Below are positions 22,170-32,353 of a DNA stretch of 64,000 nt, in pieces. The stretch comes from Phytophthora quininea (lineage: Eukaryota; Oomycota; Peronosporomycetes; Peronosporales; Peronosporaceae): assembly GCA_011947345.1 (NCBI GenBank), contig JAAVTG010000623.1, positions 62,001 through 126,000 of the forward strand, read 5' to 3'. The stretch's first letter is position 1; the number at the start of each line of letters is the position of its first letter. The notes below the pieces were generated by a model. It saw only the letters and a list, made by a program, of their open reading frames with translations, did no database searches and was not told the origin of the DNA. The position numbers were made by a program, and so were the translations under genes.

Positions 22170-22735
22170 ATGTTCAAGTCGCTGATGCGCTGCATCCGGA
22201 GGTTCTTCGGCCGCATGAAGCCCAAGCCCAAGCAGTCGATCGAGCGCCGCACGCAGTTCGGCGCCGACCTTGACATCGAGGAGGCGCTGCGGCAGGAGCT
22301 CGAGATTCAGCGCCGCAGTGGACGCGTGCTGTCGTCCACCGCCAGTCTGGCGGCGGCGCTAAGACAACGACCACGGGAAGTGCCAGTGTTCGCCACGCAG
22401 CTTGATGGCAAAGAGCAGGAGCAACGCGAGTCGTCGGACGCTTCGATTCAGGCGGCGGTCAAGGAGATGCAGAGCTTGACCCCGGCCTCATTGGCCACAG
22501 CGGAGAGAAGCCCGAGACGGTGGTGAGCACCAAATCCAACGCGTCCACCAGAGTCTCGTCCTTCTCGTCCAGCAGAGCGTCCATCAAGATCCCCGAGTCG
22601 GTCCCGGAGAGCGGCGAGCCTGAAGCAGAACAGGCCACCGAGAAGACGCCGACAGAGAAGGAGACGCCGCAGCGAGCGTCCGAAATGAACCCTCGACGAT
22701 CGTCCATCTTCGACATGCGGTCCGAGTGGATTTAA
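22170..22735 (+). CDS. hypothetical protein, one-base frame break
   Basis: The ATG at 22170 opens a frame with a basic N-terminus (MFKSLMRCIRRFFGRMKPK) that stops at 22524-22526. A second frame, continuing with KPETVVSTKSNASTRVSS and an acidic Ser/Thr/Glu-rich tail, ends at 22735. A single extra base near 22470 would join them into about 188 residues. The tail ends MNPRRSSIFDMRSEWI. No domain is recognised. The amphipathic basic start could bind membranes; that is inference only. Confidence 0.5.
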
Positions 22736-22921
22736 ACAGCTAGAGATATTACGTCGGAAGGAAGTCGTGTAGTATATATAGAAGAAGGGAATGAAATGGA
22801 GCGCATGAAAGCAAGTGCGGTCAGGTTTTCGCCCCTAAAAAATGAGACGGTGGTGTGCTACGTCATTTTGAGCCAAAAGCAAAATGTACCGATATGTTGG
22901 TACCTTATCTTTTCGCGCCAA

Positions 22922-22938
22922 ACGCTCATTTGAGTTCA
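22922..22938 (+). promoter_or_regulatory. initiator-like element
   Basis: CGCTCATTTGAGTTCAA contains the oomycete initiator core GCTCATT. It is 46 bases upstream of the ATG at 22969; the flanking element is weak. Confidence 0.3.
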
Positions 22939-22968
22939 AACTGTTTACGCGCGCAATAGACGATCGCC

Positions 22969-23543
22969 ATGCTGGACCACTTGCTGCCGCTCATCTACCG
23001 CGAGCTGGAGCTCTTCGACGAGAGCAACAAGGAGAACTGGGGCTACGTCATCCGTCGACGTGTCCGCCCCAGAGCTGCGGCCCCAGCAGTGACGCGCACG
23101 CCCCCACGACCTCCTAGACGCAGTCCCAGTAGTAGCAATCGCTTAGAACAGGGCGTGGTCAGTCGCAAGAGCCTCAAGAGACGACGAGAAGAAGACGAAG
23201 AAGAGTCGAAGCCCAACAAGAAGCAGGAGACACAGAGCCACGTGGACAAGAGCAGAGCAGAGAGGCAACAGGCGACTGCCACTGAGACTCAAGAGACTGA
23301 GAAGAAGCAGAAGAGTAGAAGAAGAAAGGTAAACAGGACAAGAAGAAACAAAAGAAACAGAGCAAGAAGAGCAGAAAAGAGTCGACGGAGAAGACCATCG
23401 AGGTCACCAAGAAGCAGCGCAGGAAGCGCATCCCATTGCAGGACATTACGCATCTCTACGTGAACGAGCACAGCCATGGAGTTCCGAGAAGGGAGCTGTT
23501 CCCAGCAGGATTGACGACGTCAGTGGCCATTCGATTCTTCTAG
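22969..23543 (+). CDS. basic Lys/Arg-rich protein, one-base frame break
   Basis: The ATG at 22969 starts MLDHLLPLIYRELELFDES, followed by a proline-rich stretch and a long K/R/E-rich segment. The track stops at 23463 in this frame. The neighbouring frame from about 23330 gives a K/Q-rich stretch and then a less repetitive C-terminus (IPLQDITHLYVNEHSH) ending at TAG 23541-23543. An indel near the A-run at 23325-23330 explains the switch. Composition suggests a nuclear or nucleolar protein; the function is unknown. The stem-loop array starts 28 bases after the stop. Confidence 0.5.
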
Positions 23544-23570
23544 GAGCATTGGGGGGTGGATCAGGGAGGA

Positions 23571-24727
23571 CAAGACCCTCATTACGGTCTTGTTTCCCTG
23601 GTCGCATTTTCAACGTTTCAAGAGGAAGCTGAGTGTGTGTTTGATTTTGTCACGTGTGCTCCGCGTCGTCATTGTGGGGCTTTTAGAAGTGTTTATTTAG
23701 CGTACCACCAGCGTTCAAATGGTGGGCATTTTTTTTCCTTTTCGAGACGGATCAAGAGTGAAGAAAGTTGTGCAGGAACGCACCTCATTACGTGCGCTAC
23801 TGCTACGCCAAGTGTGTGAAATTTTGTGTTGTCCTGCACCTCATTACGTGTGTGGCAGCTCTTATTTCGTGGCTTGGTGGTACTCTCGACTTACCGGATC
23901 AATTGTTTGGTTGAGCTGCACCTCATTACGTGCATGCTCAGGCATCAAACCATCTAAAAGTGGGTGTATCGGACTACAAGGTTAACTTTCGACTCTGAGA
24001 CGAATATTCAGCTGAGCAAGATCAAGTGTGGCGACATTATGGCGGTCCCAGCGTGTGCCTCATTACGTACGCGTTGAGCGCCAAAGCGATCGATCATATC
24101 CAAGTTATCTGGAGTCTGGTGGAAGCGCCTCATTTTGTGCTCCACTAGTGGAGATATACAAATGTTGAAAATTAGCAGCAGATATCCGAGTCTTCTTTCG
24201 TTCGGCCCCGCGCCTCATTACGCGCATGGCTGACGTTGAAGGCTAGACTTGGATTCGTTTACTGCGATTTTGTGACAGTATCTTCATTTCTTGCAAGCGT
24301 GGCTGGAAGTATTTGATTGATGAGCTGGTTGTGACATCGAATTTAACACTCGTTATTGTGCTGGGAATCAGGAGTCGTGCCTGCAACGGTATACCTCATT
24401 ACGTATACGATATTGCACGCTGTTGGCATGAAGACTTGATCCATGTGCGTTATATTTGTTGACGGAAGGTTCATCTCATTTCGTTTGCTGGAAAAGTGAC
24501 GGCTTCTACCCTGAGCCAAGCAGTGGTTTTCAGCGTCGTGGTTTACGTGCCTGGACTGCACCTCATTACGTGCGTGTTTGGGAACAGCGTTGGCAACAAG
24601 CTAACCATTTCTTCTTCACGATCGTTCGCATTTCGTGGTGATCAAGGCATTTGACGGCTTGCCAGTAGATTTTGCGTGCTCAATTTCGATTTTGGAAGCA
24701 CTCAACATGAAGCTACGCCTCATTTTG
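23571..24727 (+). repeat. array of stem-loops with constant CTCATTAC loop
   Basis: At least ten copies of an eight-base loop (CTCATTAC, sometimes CTCATTTT or CTCATTTC) are flanked by complementary arms that differ from copy to copy. Clear ones are 23571-23592 (CAAGACC/GGTCTTG), 23779-23796 (CGCAC/GTGCG), 23836-23851, 23912-23940 (10 bp, one bulge), 24049-24076 (10 bp with G-T pairs), 24116-24148 (12 bp, one bulged A), 24202-24233 (4+6 bp), 24389-24408 (GTATAC/GTATAC) and 24557-24574. Weak ones lie at 24471-24486 and 24711-24730. Spacing is about 55-210 bases. G-T pairs fit an RNA read from the plus strand. No intact reading frame spans the array. Confidence 0.7.
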
Positions 24728-25060
24728 ATTTGGTCAGCAGTTTGAAGTCGCGGAGAAATGGCGAAGAAGGTCTGGATTAAGATGGTCGACTCAGTAGAGA
24801 CCCACCTCGCGGACCCTCTCCAGGTTTATTGATGTCGATGCCAATGTCTTGCTCTTGTTGTGTATTGTACTCGAAATCTATGCGGACAGCCCTCTCCGAG
24901 GCGCTGTTCCATCCCTCACGATTTACACGGATGCGCTGGCGTATCAAGCGAACTCGCCTTTAAAGTCGGACGCACTGATCAAGTTTAACGGCAGGACGGC
25001 CAACACGCCCATGATCGATGAAGTTTCGAGGAGTACCTGGATCGGTGGTCTTGTTCAAGA
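24345..25060 (+). repeat. inverted duplication, copy 2 (stem-loop DNA plus CRN header)
   Basis: Plus-strand partner of 19720-20400. It contains stem-loops 8 to 10 of the array, then the CRN header fragment. Both ORF-level phrases (HFVCWKSDGFYP, GFQRRGLRAW) and non-coding spacers are conserved between the copies. Confidence 0.7.
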
Positions 25061-25143
25061 AAGGCATAACCCGGAAGAATTTCGAAGAGCTATGAAGAAA
25101 GCGACCTATTCGTGCTGCTGGTTCATGAGCGTTGCCGCTTGAT
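24758..25143 (+). pseudogene. CRN header fragment D
   Basis: The ATG at 24758 opens MAKKVWIKMVDSVETHL, nearly the same as the CRN-C start. The header continues in another frame at 24849 (LLLCIVLEIYADSPLRG) and decays after VSRSTW to a stop at 25140-25142. There is no NTPase or C-terminal module. It was produced by the inverted duplication with 19720-20400. Confidence 0.65.
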
Positions 25144-25275
25144 GAGGCTCATCGTTTGTGTCGACAAATACGGAGATTGTGATCGTTGCTTTGTCTATTC
25201 CTTGGTGTGCAGATACTTTTCGTCTTGAAACGTCGCTCGCGACCAACGGATTCGCGATCTTTAACGCACAACGCA

Positions 25276-25509
25276 ATGGGCCAAACGTGCAGCGCCCTCA
25301 TCAGTCGGTGCTGCCATCCTCGACACCATCCAAGCAACGACGACCTCAAGTGGAAGCAACCGCTGGTCGTGGAAGACGAAAGTTGGAAGCGTTGGAGCTC
25401 CTACCACCTCATCCACCACCCCACCGCCGTCGATGCGCAGGAAAGATACATGCCGCCGACATACGTCGGATCGACCCAACAACCTGCCGAGGCAGTCTGG
25501 GAAGTCTAG
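25276..25509 (+). CDS. small putatively N-myristoylated protein
   Basis: A 77-residue frame starting MGQTCSALISRCC. Gly2 with Ser6 fits an N-myristoylation site, and Cys5, Cys12 and Cys13 could be palmitoylated, so plasma-membrane attachment is plausible. The rest (EDESWKRWSSYHLIHHP, PPTYVGSTQQP) has no domain I recognise. It is convergent with the acylated acidic protein on the other strand. A short gene with no visible promoter element, so confidence is moderate. Confidence 0.45.
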   Translation: MGQTCSALISRCCHPRHHPSNDDLKWKQPLVVEDESWKRWSSYHLIHHPTAVDAQERYMPPTYVGSTQQPAEAVWEV

Positions 25510-25580
25510 TCCAAGCAACCACCAAGACCAATCGTAACCATGGTATTTAATGAGATCGATGCTAGTCGTCGTCTCCTCTT

Positions 25581-26272
25581 TCACTTGCGGTTTTTCCGAC
25601 GCGACTTCTTTTTCCGACTTTTTGACGACGATGTGCTTTCGTTGCTGGGTCGTCGCTCATGGTCATTGTCGTCTTCTTGGTCGTCGTCGTCCATGAAATT
25701 TGTCTCGTGAAGACTCGACGACGCACTGGTAGCTAGGAAACTATTGTTCCCTTCTGCATCCAGCTGAGTGTCCCGAAAGACTTTGGAGCTTTCGCCTCGC
25801 TCGTAGTCGTGAAAGACGCGTAGGAATCCTCGGACGCTCGCGACGACAACCGCATTAGTCGATCTGCACTGAACTCGCCATCGATATGGACTTCGTCATC
25901 GTGGTCGTCGTTGGTGGAGTCTTCTTTGGCACTTCCGAAGGCGTCGTCGTCCTCTTCGTCTTCGACTGCTTCTTCCACTTCCTTGTGCACGGCTCGAACG
26001 GTATTGCGATCACTGAGGTCCCAAATCAATTGAGCGTGATCGACGTCTTGAACAGTATCAGCGCCTCTGTCGTCGTTGTCGCTGAGTGACTTTAACGACA
26101 GATCGGACTCGTCCTTGGCCTGTTTTCGTCGTTGACGCCACGCTTCTTCCTCCGTCGTCGTCTCCACTTCGTCGTCGCGTTTACCGAGCAGTTTGTCTTC
26201 CAACGACCCGTCCAGAAGGTCCTCGACACTGCGCTCACGCTTCGTTAAGCAGGAGCAGCATGAGTTCCCCAT
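25581..26272 (-). CDS. acidic protein with N-terminal acylation signal, one-base frame break
   Basis: The ATG at 26272 begins MGNSCCSCL, a strong myristoylation plus palmitoylation pattern. The following region is very acidic and ends in frame at 25733. One more A in the AAA run at 25782-25784 would instead continue as QLDAEGNNSFLATS, then an acidic stretch (MDDDDQEDDNDHE) and a basic tail (KSRKKKSRRKNRK) to TGA at 25581-25583. This longer form is preferred because its composition continues smoothly. It gives about 230 residues. Function unknown; a membrane-anchored scaffold or signalling protein is possible. Confidence 0.6.
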
Positions 26273-26424
26273 TGGTATCCCGAAAGTGGCAACGACACCG
26301 ACTGCTGGCAGGATCATGTGCGGCTCTTGGACACCGACGCTTTACGACTACGGCTGCAATCGCAACTTGTTGGCGAATAGTTCACAGCTTGTTTAGATAT
26401 TTTTCTTAACGACTTTCGGGATGT

Positions 26425-28349
26425 TCACGAAAAGTATTTGAGTTTCTTGGTAGGCGAGTCGACGTTTTCCACTAACATCTTGGGCTTGCGCGTTTTCGGC
26501 GGTAGCTTGTGTTTCCACAGCGTGCAGTTGGCCAGATACTTTGGGCATTTGTCGTGGCGGTTGGTGCCTCGGCACTTCTCGTTGCCAGTCTTCTCGAAGC
26601 CTTCGCACCATGTCCACTGGTAGTGCTCGCAGCTCTTGACCTTGTGACCTTCAAACCGTGACGGAACGACGCGCACCACTACCGGAGCGACGTCTTCCAT
26701 GAGTTGTCGTTCCAAAGCCGATGGAGTAAACGACTGTCCGTGACTGGCGCAGAACGCTTGGTGCGCTCGTCGCTTGGCTTCCGTGCAGCGGTTGCAGATC
26801 TGGAACGAGTGCATGAAGCGCTCCAAGTCGAGAGCGCCGACATTGTTGATGTCGAGATTTTGAACAATGACTGGGCGTCCGGCGTCACCACTGCAGCCGC
26901 GTTTGCTGCTGCGGACGACGAGCAGCAGCTGCCGTCGTTCGAGTGCTTGGAGTCTTTCGAGCTGCTTGGTGATCCTGAGTTGTCATCCTTCACTTGGTGG
27001 TGCGATATCAACTGTTGGAATCGAGGCAGCGTCAAAACCTTGGTTGCTGGGTCGCAGAACTGGTGGAAGATCTGCACCAATTTAAAGTCTGCAATGTCTG
27101 GTGTGATGGCGAGGCGAGTCACCTTGCCGTTCGCAGACGTCGTCGTCGCAGCGGCAGTCAACGGCAGCACCGACGTAGTCGACGACGCACGGACCACAGC
27201 AAGACGAGGTTTGATCGGGCTGCGACTTTGATCTCTGTTTTAGGAGGCAGCGACCCCGATCGATGTTGCAGCGGGGCGATCGGCACACCGTAGCTCATCT
27301 TCTTGATATTCAACGCAGCGGCCGAATTGGCCATCGCCATCGCGGCTGCGAGTTGAACGTTTGTAGCTCGCGTTTGTTTGAGTTGTGCCGGGAACACGGC
27401 GGCTTTCGTCACAGCCTCGGGGTTGAGGAAGAACGGCTGGACTTGTTGTTGGTAGTTGTCCAAGAATTGGTTGGCGGCAGCAGCATAACCCGACGGGGAA
27501 AAGTAGTCGAAGGGCAAAGCTGGGTTCGTCGTGGAGGCTGAGCTGGTCGTCGTCGTTGTCGCTACAGAAGTCGAATTGATCGGAAGTGCCGACGTCTTGG
27601 GGAGCACCTTTCGGCTAGCAGGAGTCGGCACTTCAGGGCCTTTGAGATCAATCGTCTGCTGTGCAGCCAGGAACGCCTGCGAGTTCTCGTACACTGAGTT
27701 AAATAAGCTGAGCACGTCTGGGAGATCGGATGTTGTCGCTGCAGCACCAGAAGTTGAAGCTGCTGTGAGCGTGCGGCATTGCTTCGCTGGGTCGCAACGG
27801 AGAAGTAGTGGTCGAGTTTTTAACTGGTGAGTCGACCATCGCTGCCAATTCGGCGTCAGTGAATTCCGGCATGAAGTTGTCGTCGCCTGAGAGCAGGAAC
27901 GGGTCGACATCGCCCTCCTCTTCGTCCTTATCCTCCTCATCTTCTTCCTCTTCTTCAAACTCAAAGGCTGCAGCTCTCGTCTGGCTCAGTCGTCGTTTAC
28001 CTCGCGGCGACGTCGTGAAACCCAGTTCGTACACACCAGTCGTCGACAACAGTGCAAAGCGCGCCGGCAGTGTAGCAGTGGGAGTGGGTTGCGTCGATCG
28101 GGTCTGGGCGCTGTTGACCTTCGCCGTGTCTAGTGTCAATTCCTGTTTGATGTCGACCCCTTCCTGATTTGCTTCCTCTTTAATCTGCGGACTCAACGGC
28201 TCCAGGTCTGCAACGTCGAGCAGGTCGTCATCGTGTGAGGTGGCTGGCAGGTCCCAGAGATTCACCACGTCTTCGTCGTTGCTGGCAGTGAAGAAGGTGT
28301 CGAAGTTGAGCAGATCCGAGTCCATGTCCTGCATCGCCACGTACTCCAT
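26425..28349 (-). CDS. large acidic protein with C-terminal Cys-rich module, frame-broken
   Basis: One gene spread over four frames: 28349-27699, 27964-27158, 27197-26679 and 26826-26425. The first break is at a five-A run (27817-27821 on plus), where one A fewer restores the frame. The N-terminus is acidic (DLLNFDTFFTASNDEDVVNLWDL) and resembles an activation domain. The middle is rich in Ala, Thr, Ser and Gln. The C-terminus has CNRCTEAKRRAHQAFCASH (C-x2-C-x11-C-x2-H) and a second cluster, CEHYQWTWCEGF to CPKYLANCTLWKHKLP. A nuclear DNA- or RNA-binding role is inferred. The breaks are probably sequence errors, but a pseudogene cannot be excluded. Confidence 0.6.
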
Positions 28350-29534
28350 TTACTACGAGAAGAAGTGGGGCAAAAGACGCCAGTTGGCTTGTGAACGGCA
28401 ACCCCTGCAACGCACTTGTCGTCCCATGCCAATCAAAGTCAAACTGCGCTATTCGTGGGGCTACTGCGATGCCGCACCACCTTGAAGTGAGGGTTCTTAT
28501 CTCGTAGCAGCAATTGCATGTATTTCCAGCCCGCTATTCCGCTATTCCTGAAGCCGATTAAACGTCACTTGCGCTAGATCTGCGCGCAGATGAGCAGAAT
28601 GCTTTGTGGGCTCAGTCAGACAACGGCAACGAGGTCTTGAGTGACGGTCTCTGCTTGTCCATTTTGGCGTGGATTCACTAGCGACGTCACTACCGCAGTT
28701 TCGACGAACGTGGCGCCCCCGGGAAAGTCGATCGCTGGATCGGCGGGGTATGTCTCGCCAAGAGGTGCGTAGGGCATTTAATATAACGATTTGTATGGTC
28801 CAAGTTGAAGGTGGAGGGACGCCATTGGATTTGCAGAGACTGTAGCCACCTCGAGCGCGAGACAAACTTTTGCGCGCTGATGACTCCCCATGGTGACCCA
28901 GACACCGCTTGATACTGCAATTGCACTGCGCCGCAGTCGAGTCAAATGGTCGTGAGTGAATGTCTTGCCGTTTGTTTGTCAGAGCCCGAGCGATTTGTTT
29001 GTCACCGCGTTGCTTTTCGCTGACATTTCGATGGGCTCTGATCGCTCAACAGGCCAGTCCTTTGAACCAAACAATTTGTTTAGCGTCGCTATTTAGTACT
29101 CGTCGCTGGTCAACGCAGCATTGTCGATCCTGTTGCGTCGCTGTAGAGGGTCATGTTTGCCAAAATCCGCAGTATCGGCCTTCGTCTCCACTTCGGAGCT
29201 CTTGCCAGCAACGTCCATGGGGACCTGCTCCGAAGGTCTCATACGAATCCGAGGCGGGATTTGACGGTATCGCTTTTTTTTCGGGATGGACCTCGGATAT
29301 TCGGATGGATATCGCTCGACTAAGCAGTATCCGCCTCGTCACGTCCTAACTCGCTCTTCGGTGGGGGTCTTGTGCCACTTGCCGTCTCAAGATACTCCAC
29401 AAGAGGAAACGGCTCGTTCCCAGTAGCCGAGCTGCTGGTCATGGCCGCTGCTTCGGCTTGACGCCCTGCTCACCTCGAGCCACAACCAAATTTGCCTCAA
29501 GCTTAGCTACAGCTACGGCTTCAGCGTTCCCCTC
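28350..29534. other. intergenic, no gene recognised
   Basis: 1.2 kb between divergent genes. Frames of 60-130 codons occur but none has a motif. The sequence presumably holds both promoters. Confidence 0.45.
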
Positions 29535-29951
29535 ATGAGCCAGACCAGCGACGTCTTCAGCACGGTCCCGAGAGAACTGAGGTGCACGTATCGCAGCAAG
29601 CCCTGCCCGAATGAACGCGCTCGAAAGCGCAACGGCTCACTGCACAAGCTCTGCCAAACGCACCGCCTTAAGGCCAACAAGACCCAGCGAGACATGCAGC
29701 GCCGTCTCCGGGAACAGCGCAGACAGCAGCAGCTCGAGCGACAGCTGCGGGAGATGCAGACCATCAAGGACGAGCTCCAAGCGCTGGAGATTGTGGACGA
29801 ATTCCTGAGCACCGACATCCCGCTCGAGCTCGATACAGACGACGAGCTCGACATGTGGGATATCCCCGAGCCGCTGGACGAGCCCGTCGACTGGAATCAG
29901 GAGGACATTGACCTGCTGTTGACGCTGCTGGGCACCAAGCGCGACGCGTAA
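29535..29951 (+). CDS. C-x6-C-x15-C-x2-H small protein, member 1
   Basis: A 138-residue protein. Residues about 15-45 hold the family motif: LRCTYRSKPC, then GSLHKLCQTHRLKAN, giving C-x6-C-x15-C-x2-H, probably one zinc site. A basic, Gln-rich helix follows (LREQRRQQQLERQLREM). The acidic C-terminus ends in DIDLLLTLLG, the family's acidic-hydrophobic helix. The zinc motif plus basic region plus acidic helix suggests a small transcriptional regulator; this is inferred. It is the first of six related genes between 29.5 and 44.3 kb. Confidence 0.75.
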   Translation: MSQTSDVFSTVPRELRCTYRSKPCPNERARKRNGSLHKLCQTHRLKANKTQRDMQRRLREQRRQQQLERQLREMQTIKDELQALEIVDEFLSTDIPLELDTDDELDMWDIPEPLDEPVDWNQEDIDLLLTLLGTKRDA

Positions 29952-30376
29952 TATGACGAAACAGCCCCCACGGCCTTTCACGGCCATCATTGCCATTCAC
30001 CAGACCCAAAGACTCTGCTCGAGAACGAATTTCTAACGACGGTCTGACGAATCTCTCCTTCCCAAAGCTGCTAGCTGATAGATGAATGTCCAATTAGCCG
30101 AGGAACAACAAGCTTATCCAATTTTTTATAGTCAATTGAATAAGAATAAAACTACCTGTCCGAAAATCTTCCAGCGATATGTTCTCCGTCGATATGCTAG
30201 AAGAGATCCTAACCAACGAGGCTAATCAGCAGATAAAGTACCTTGCATCCCGTAGCAAGCTCCTTTCAATCTTTACCACCACAGCATTTTCATATCCAAG
30301 TCCATTTTGTATTTAGTTTGACAGAATTCAAAGCACTAACTGGGGTAAGTCGTTCACTACATAAGTTTCTTGATCT
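29952..30376. other. convergent intergenic region
   Basis: AT-rich 3' flanks of family members 1 and 2. No gene is seen. Confidence 0.5.
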
Positions 30377-30815
30377 TCACAGCGTGACGGCCCACGTGTC
30401 TCCGTACGTCTCTAGAGGCACCGTCTCCGTCGCCAGCATGGTGCTGAAGCCGCCGAGCTCCCTGCTACTCGACTCGGCGTCGAACAGCAGCACTTGCAAG
30501 ATCTGCACGTCCAGCTGGTCGAAACCCTGGAACGTGGCGCCGTCGATGGGCTCCGTGGCGCTCTGCGGGAGTCCGGACTGGGCCTGGGCTTCTTGCAGCG
30601 AGGGGACGTGGCACCGCCGCCCTGCTCCTCCAGCATCCGCTTCTTGCGGCGGTGCAGACGCTGCTGGTTGGCGTTGGCCTTGCGGCGGTGGAAGTCGCAC
30701 AGTTTGTGCAGCGAGCCGTCCAGTTTGGTGGCTCGTGGCGCGTCGCAGAACTTGCTGCGGTAGGCGCACTGCAGCTCGCGGCTCAACGCCGTCTTGACGG
30801 GGGCACGGACGTCAT
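30377..30815 (-). CDS. C-x6-C-x15-C-x2-H small protein, member 2, frame-broken
   Basis: The zinc motif (LQCAYRSKFC ... GSLHKLCDFHRRKANANQ) and the C-terminal helix (LDVQILQVLLFDAES) are both present but in different frames. The frame changes between about 30545 and 30590. The likely ATG at 30815 (Inr-like element just upstream) is out of frame with the motif because of a five-G run at 30799-30803 on the plus strand; one more base restores it. The two breaks are therefore consistent with homopolymer miscounts. The product would be about 145 residues and close to members 3 and 4. Confidence 0.6.
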
Positions 30816-30842
30816 GGCAGGCGACTTGTTGCTTGGATGGCG

Positions 30843-30856
30843 GGTTGCGGAATGAC
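30843..30856 (-). promoter_or_regulatory. initiator-like element of family member 2
   Basis: Minus-strand GTCATTCCGCAACC fits the TCATTYYNCA part of the oomycete core promoter and lies 28 bases from the ATG at 30815. Confidence 0.4.
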
Positions 30857-31792
30857 GAGCATGCAGCGGACTGTCGTGGTCCGAGTACTATTTCCCTCGG
30901 TGAGCCAAGTGAAGACCGTTCGGCCGAAGAGTGGGACGTCGGGCATACAAAATCCAAGTGGGGTCCGGTCCCACTGTGTAGTCACCAGAGCGGTCGCGTC
31001 GACAGCGATTGTCCCCCAGGTGATGGGCGGCCCGGTTTGTCTTGGTTTTGTATGCCACGGCAACTTGCATCACTCGAATCGTGCTCAACTTGCTTCGTCG
31101 CTTGCCGCGGCGAACACTGCAAAGTATCGGGGCCGCCGCCACGAACGTGTTGACCGCCTTGCGTCCCCCAGCGATAAGATGCAAAGTGGCCAGTGGGCGC
31201 GGGAACTTCCGCTGCACCGCGAGCGCGCATAAGGTTCACCTGCTGGCCAGTATAGCGGAGCCTTTGACCACCTGGCTGCGATTACTATCCGTCGAGCTGT
31301 TCGGTGTCGTCACCCCCGTGCGATGAGCCGATTCGGCTCCGATACAGTACGCGGCGTCCGCGTTGACTCAGTCAACGGCGGCTTGCTTCGACACGGCAGC
31401 CACACCGCAAACAGACGCACGCTAGCAAGCTAGCACCGCGGTGGTGCATTGCTGGTCGACAGCAGACGGCGGGGCTCGAGGCTCTATAAAGCTGGAGGAA
31501 AATCTCGCCGGCAGGGCACAATGCGATCGGGACAAGTCGGTCTGGGTCGCTGCAGCGACGAGCCGCGCGACCGGAGAGGTGCACGCCCGGCGATATAATT
31601 TATACGGTACGGCCGCAGCCATTTTTCCACGGCGACCAACGCTCGGCCGTGGGCTATCGGTCTGAGATGGCCTCCGCGTCCTCGAGTCTCTATATGTGCT
31701 TGCTTCGACCGTCTTCCCGCGCGCGACGGTATCGCAAACGCTGCTAGCAAGTGGTCGACCAACTCTACGTGGATTATTTACATGTACACGGT
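30857..31792. other. intergenic, no gene recognised
   Basis: About 0.9 kb between members 2 and 3. Overlapping frames on both strands carry no motif. A palindrome-like GCTAGCAAGCTAGC lies at about 31421-31434. Confidence 0.45.
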
Positions 31793-32308
31793 CTACAGAC
31801 TTATAACGCTGCTGACAGTCGAGGCCTGATCGTCCTTGTTGTCCGAGACGATGGTTTCCAGCAACGGCAGCGTCTGCATGTCCTGGAGCAGCACCTCCAG
31901 GATGTCCATGTCCTCCCACGTGAGCTTGGGGAAGCTCTGCTCGTCGACAAGGCGCGGTTGGCTCTGCGGTTGGTAGTGGTGAGAGCCCTGGTAGTCCTCC
32001 GTGCTGAAGCAGTATTGGAAACTGGTGTCGTGGCGAACGGGCTCGACGACGACCGGTTGGTAGCTGCGGCGACTCCGCTTGGCCGAGGGCGACCCGTTCT
32101 GCTGGTTCTGCTCCTGCAGCGCGCGCTCCTCTCGCTGCCGCTTGTGCAGCTTCTGCTGGTTGGCGTTGGCCTTGCGGCGGTGGAACTCGCAGAGCTTGTG
32201 CAGCGAGCCGTCCAGTTTCGTGGCGCGGAGGTTGGTGCAGACTTTGCTGCGGTACCCGCACTGCAACAGCAGCGACGTGGTGGTGGGGGCGTCGTCGAAG
32301 GCGAACAT
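31793..32308 (-). CDS. C-x6-C-x15-C-x2-H small protein, member 3
   Basis: 171 residues from the ATG at 32308 (MFAFDDAPTTTSLLLQC). The zinc motif is LQCGYRSKVC then GSLHKLCEFHRRKANANQ, followed by a basic region (KLHKRQREERALQEQ) and an NLS-like KRSRRS. The C-terminal helix is WEDMDILEVLLQDM. It is closest to member 4 at 33626-34072, which starts with the same MFAFDDA, implying a recent duplication. An Inr/FPR promoter lies 28 bases upstream. Likely nuclear. Confidence 0.78.
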   Translation of the reverse strand: MFAFDDAPTTTSLLLQCGYRSKVCTNLRATKLDGSLHKLCEFHRRKANANQQKLHKRQREERALQEQNQQNGSPSAKRSRRSYQPVVVEPVRHDTSFQYCFSTEDYQGSHHYQPQSQPRLVDEQSFPKLTWEDMDILEVLLQDMQTLPLLETIVSDNKDDQASTVSSVISL

Positions 32309-32335
32309 GTTTGTAGCGGCGGGTTGGGGTGGACT

Positions 32336-32353
32336 GCAAATTGAGCAATGGCT
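32336..32353 (-). promoter_or_regulatory. Inr/FPR core promoter of family member 3
   Basis: Minus-strand AGCCATTGCTCAATTTGC contains CATT followed at the right distance by CAATTT. The same CAATTTGC ending recurs at members 5 and 6. Confidence 0.55.

Noticed and set aside
23571..24727. CRISPR-like array
   Set aside because: The constant part is only eight bases, spacing is irregular, spacers are not uniform, and the context is a eukaryotic nuclear genome without cas genes.
31422..32348. 308-codon minus-strand frame
   Set aside because: Alternative frame of family member 3; it lacks the conserved motif and is Arg/Ala/Pro-rich.
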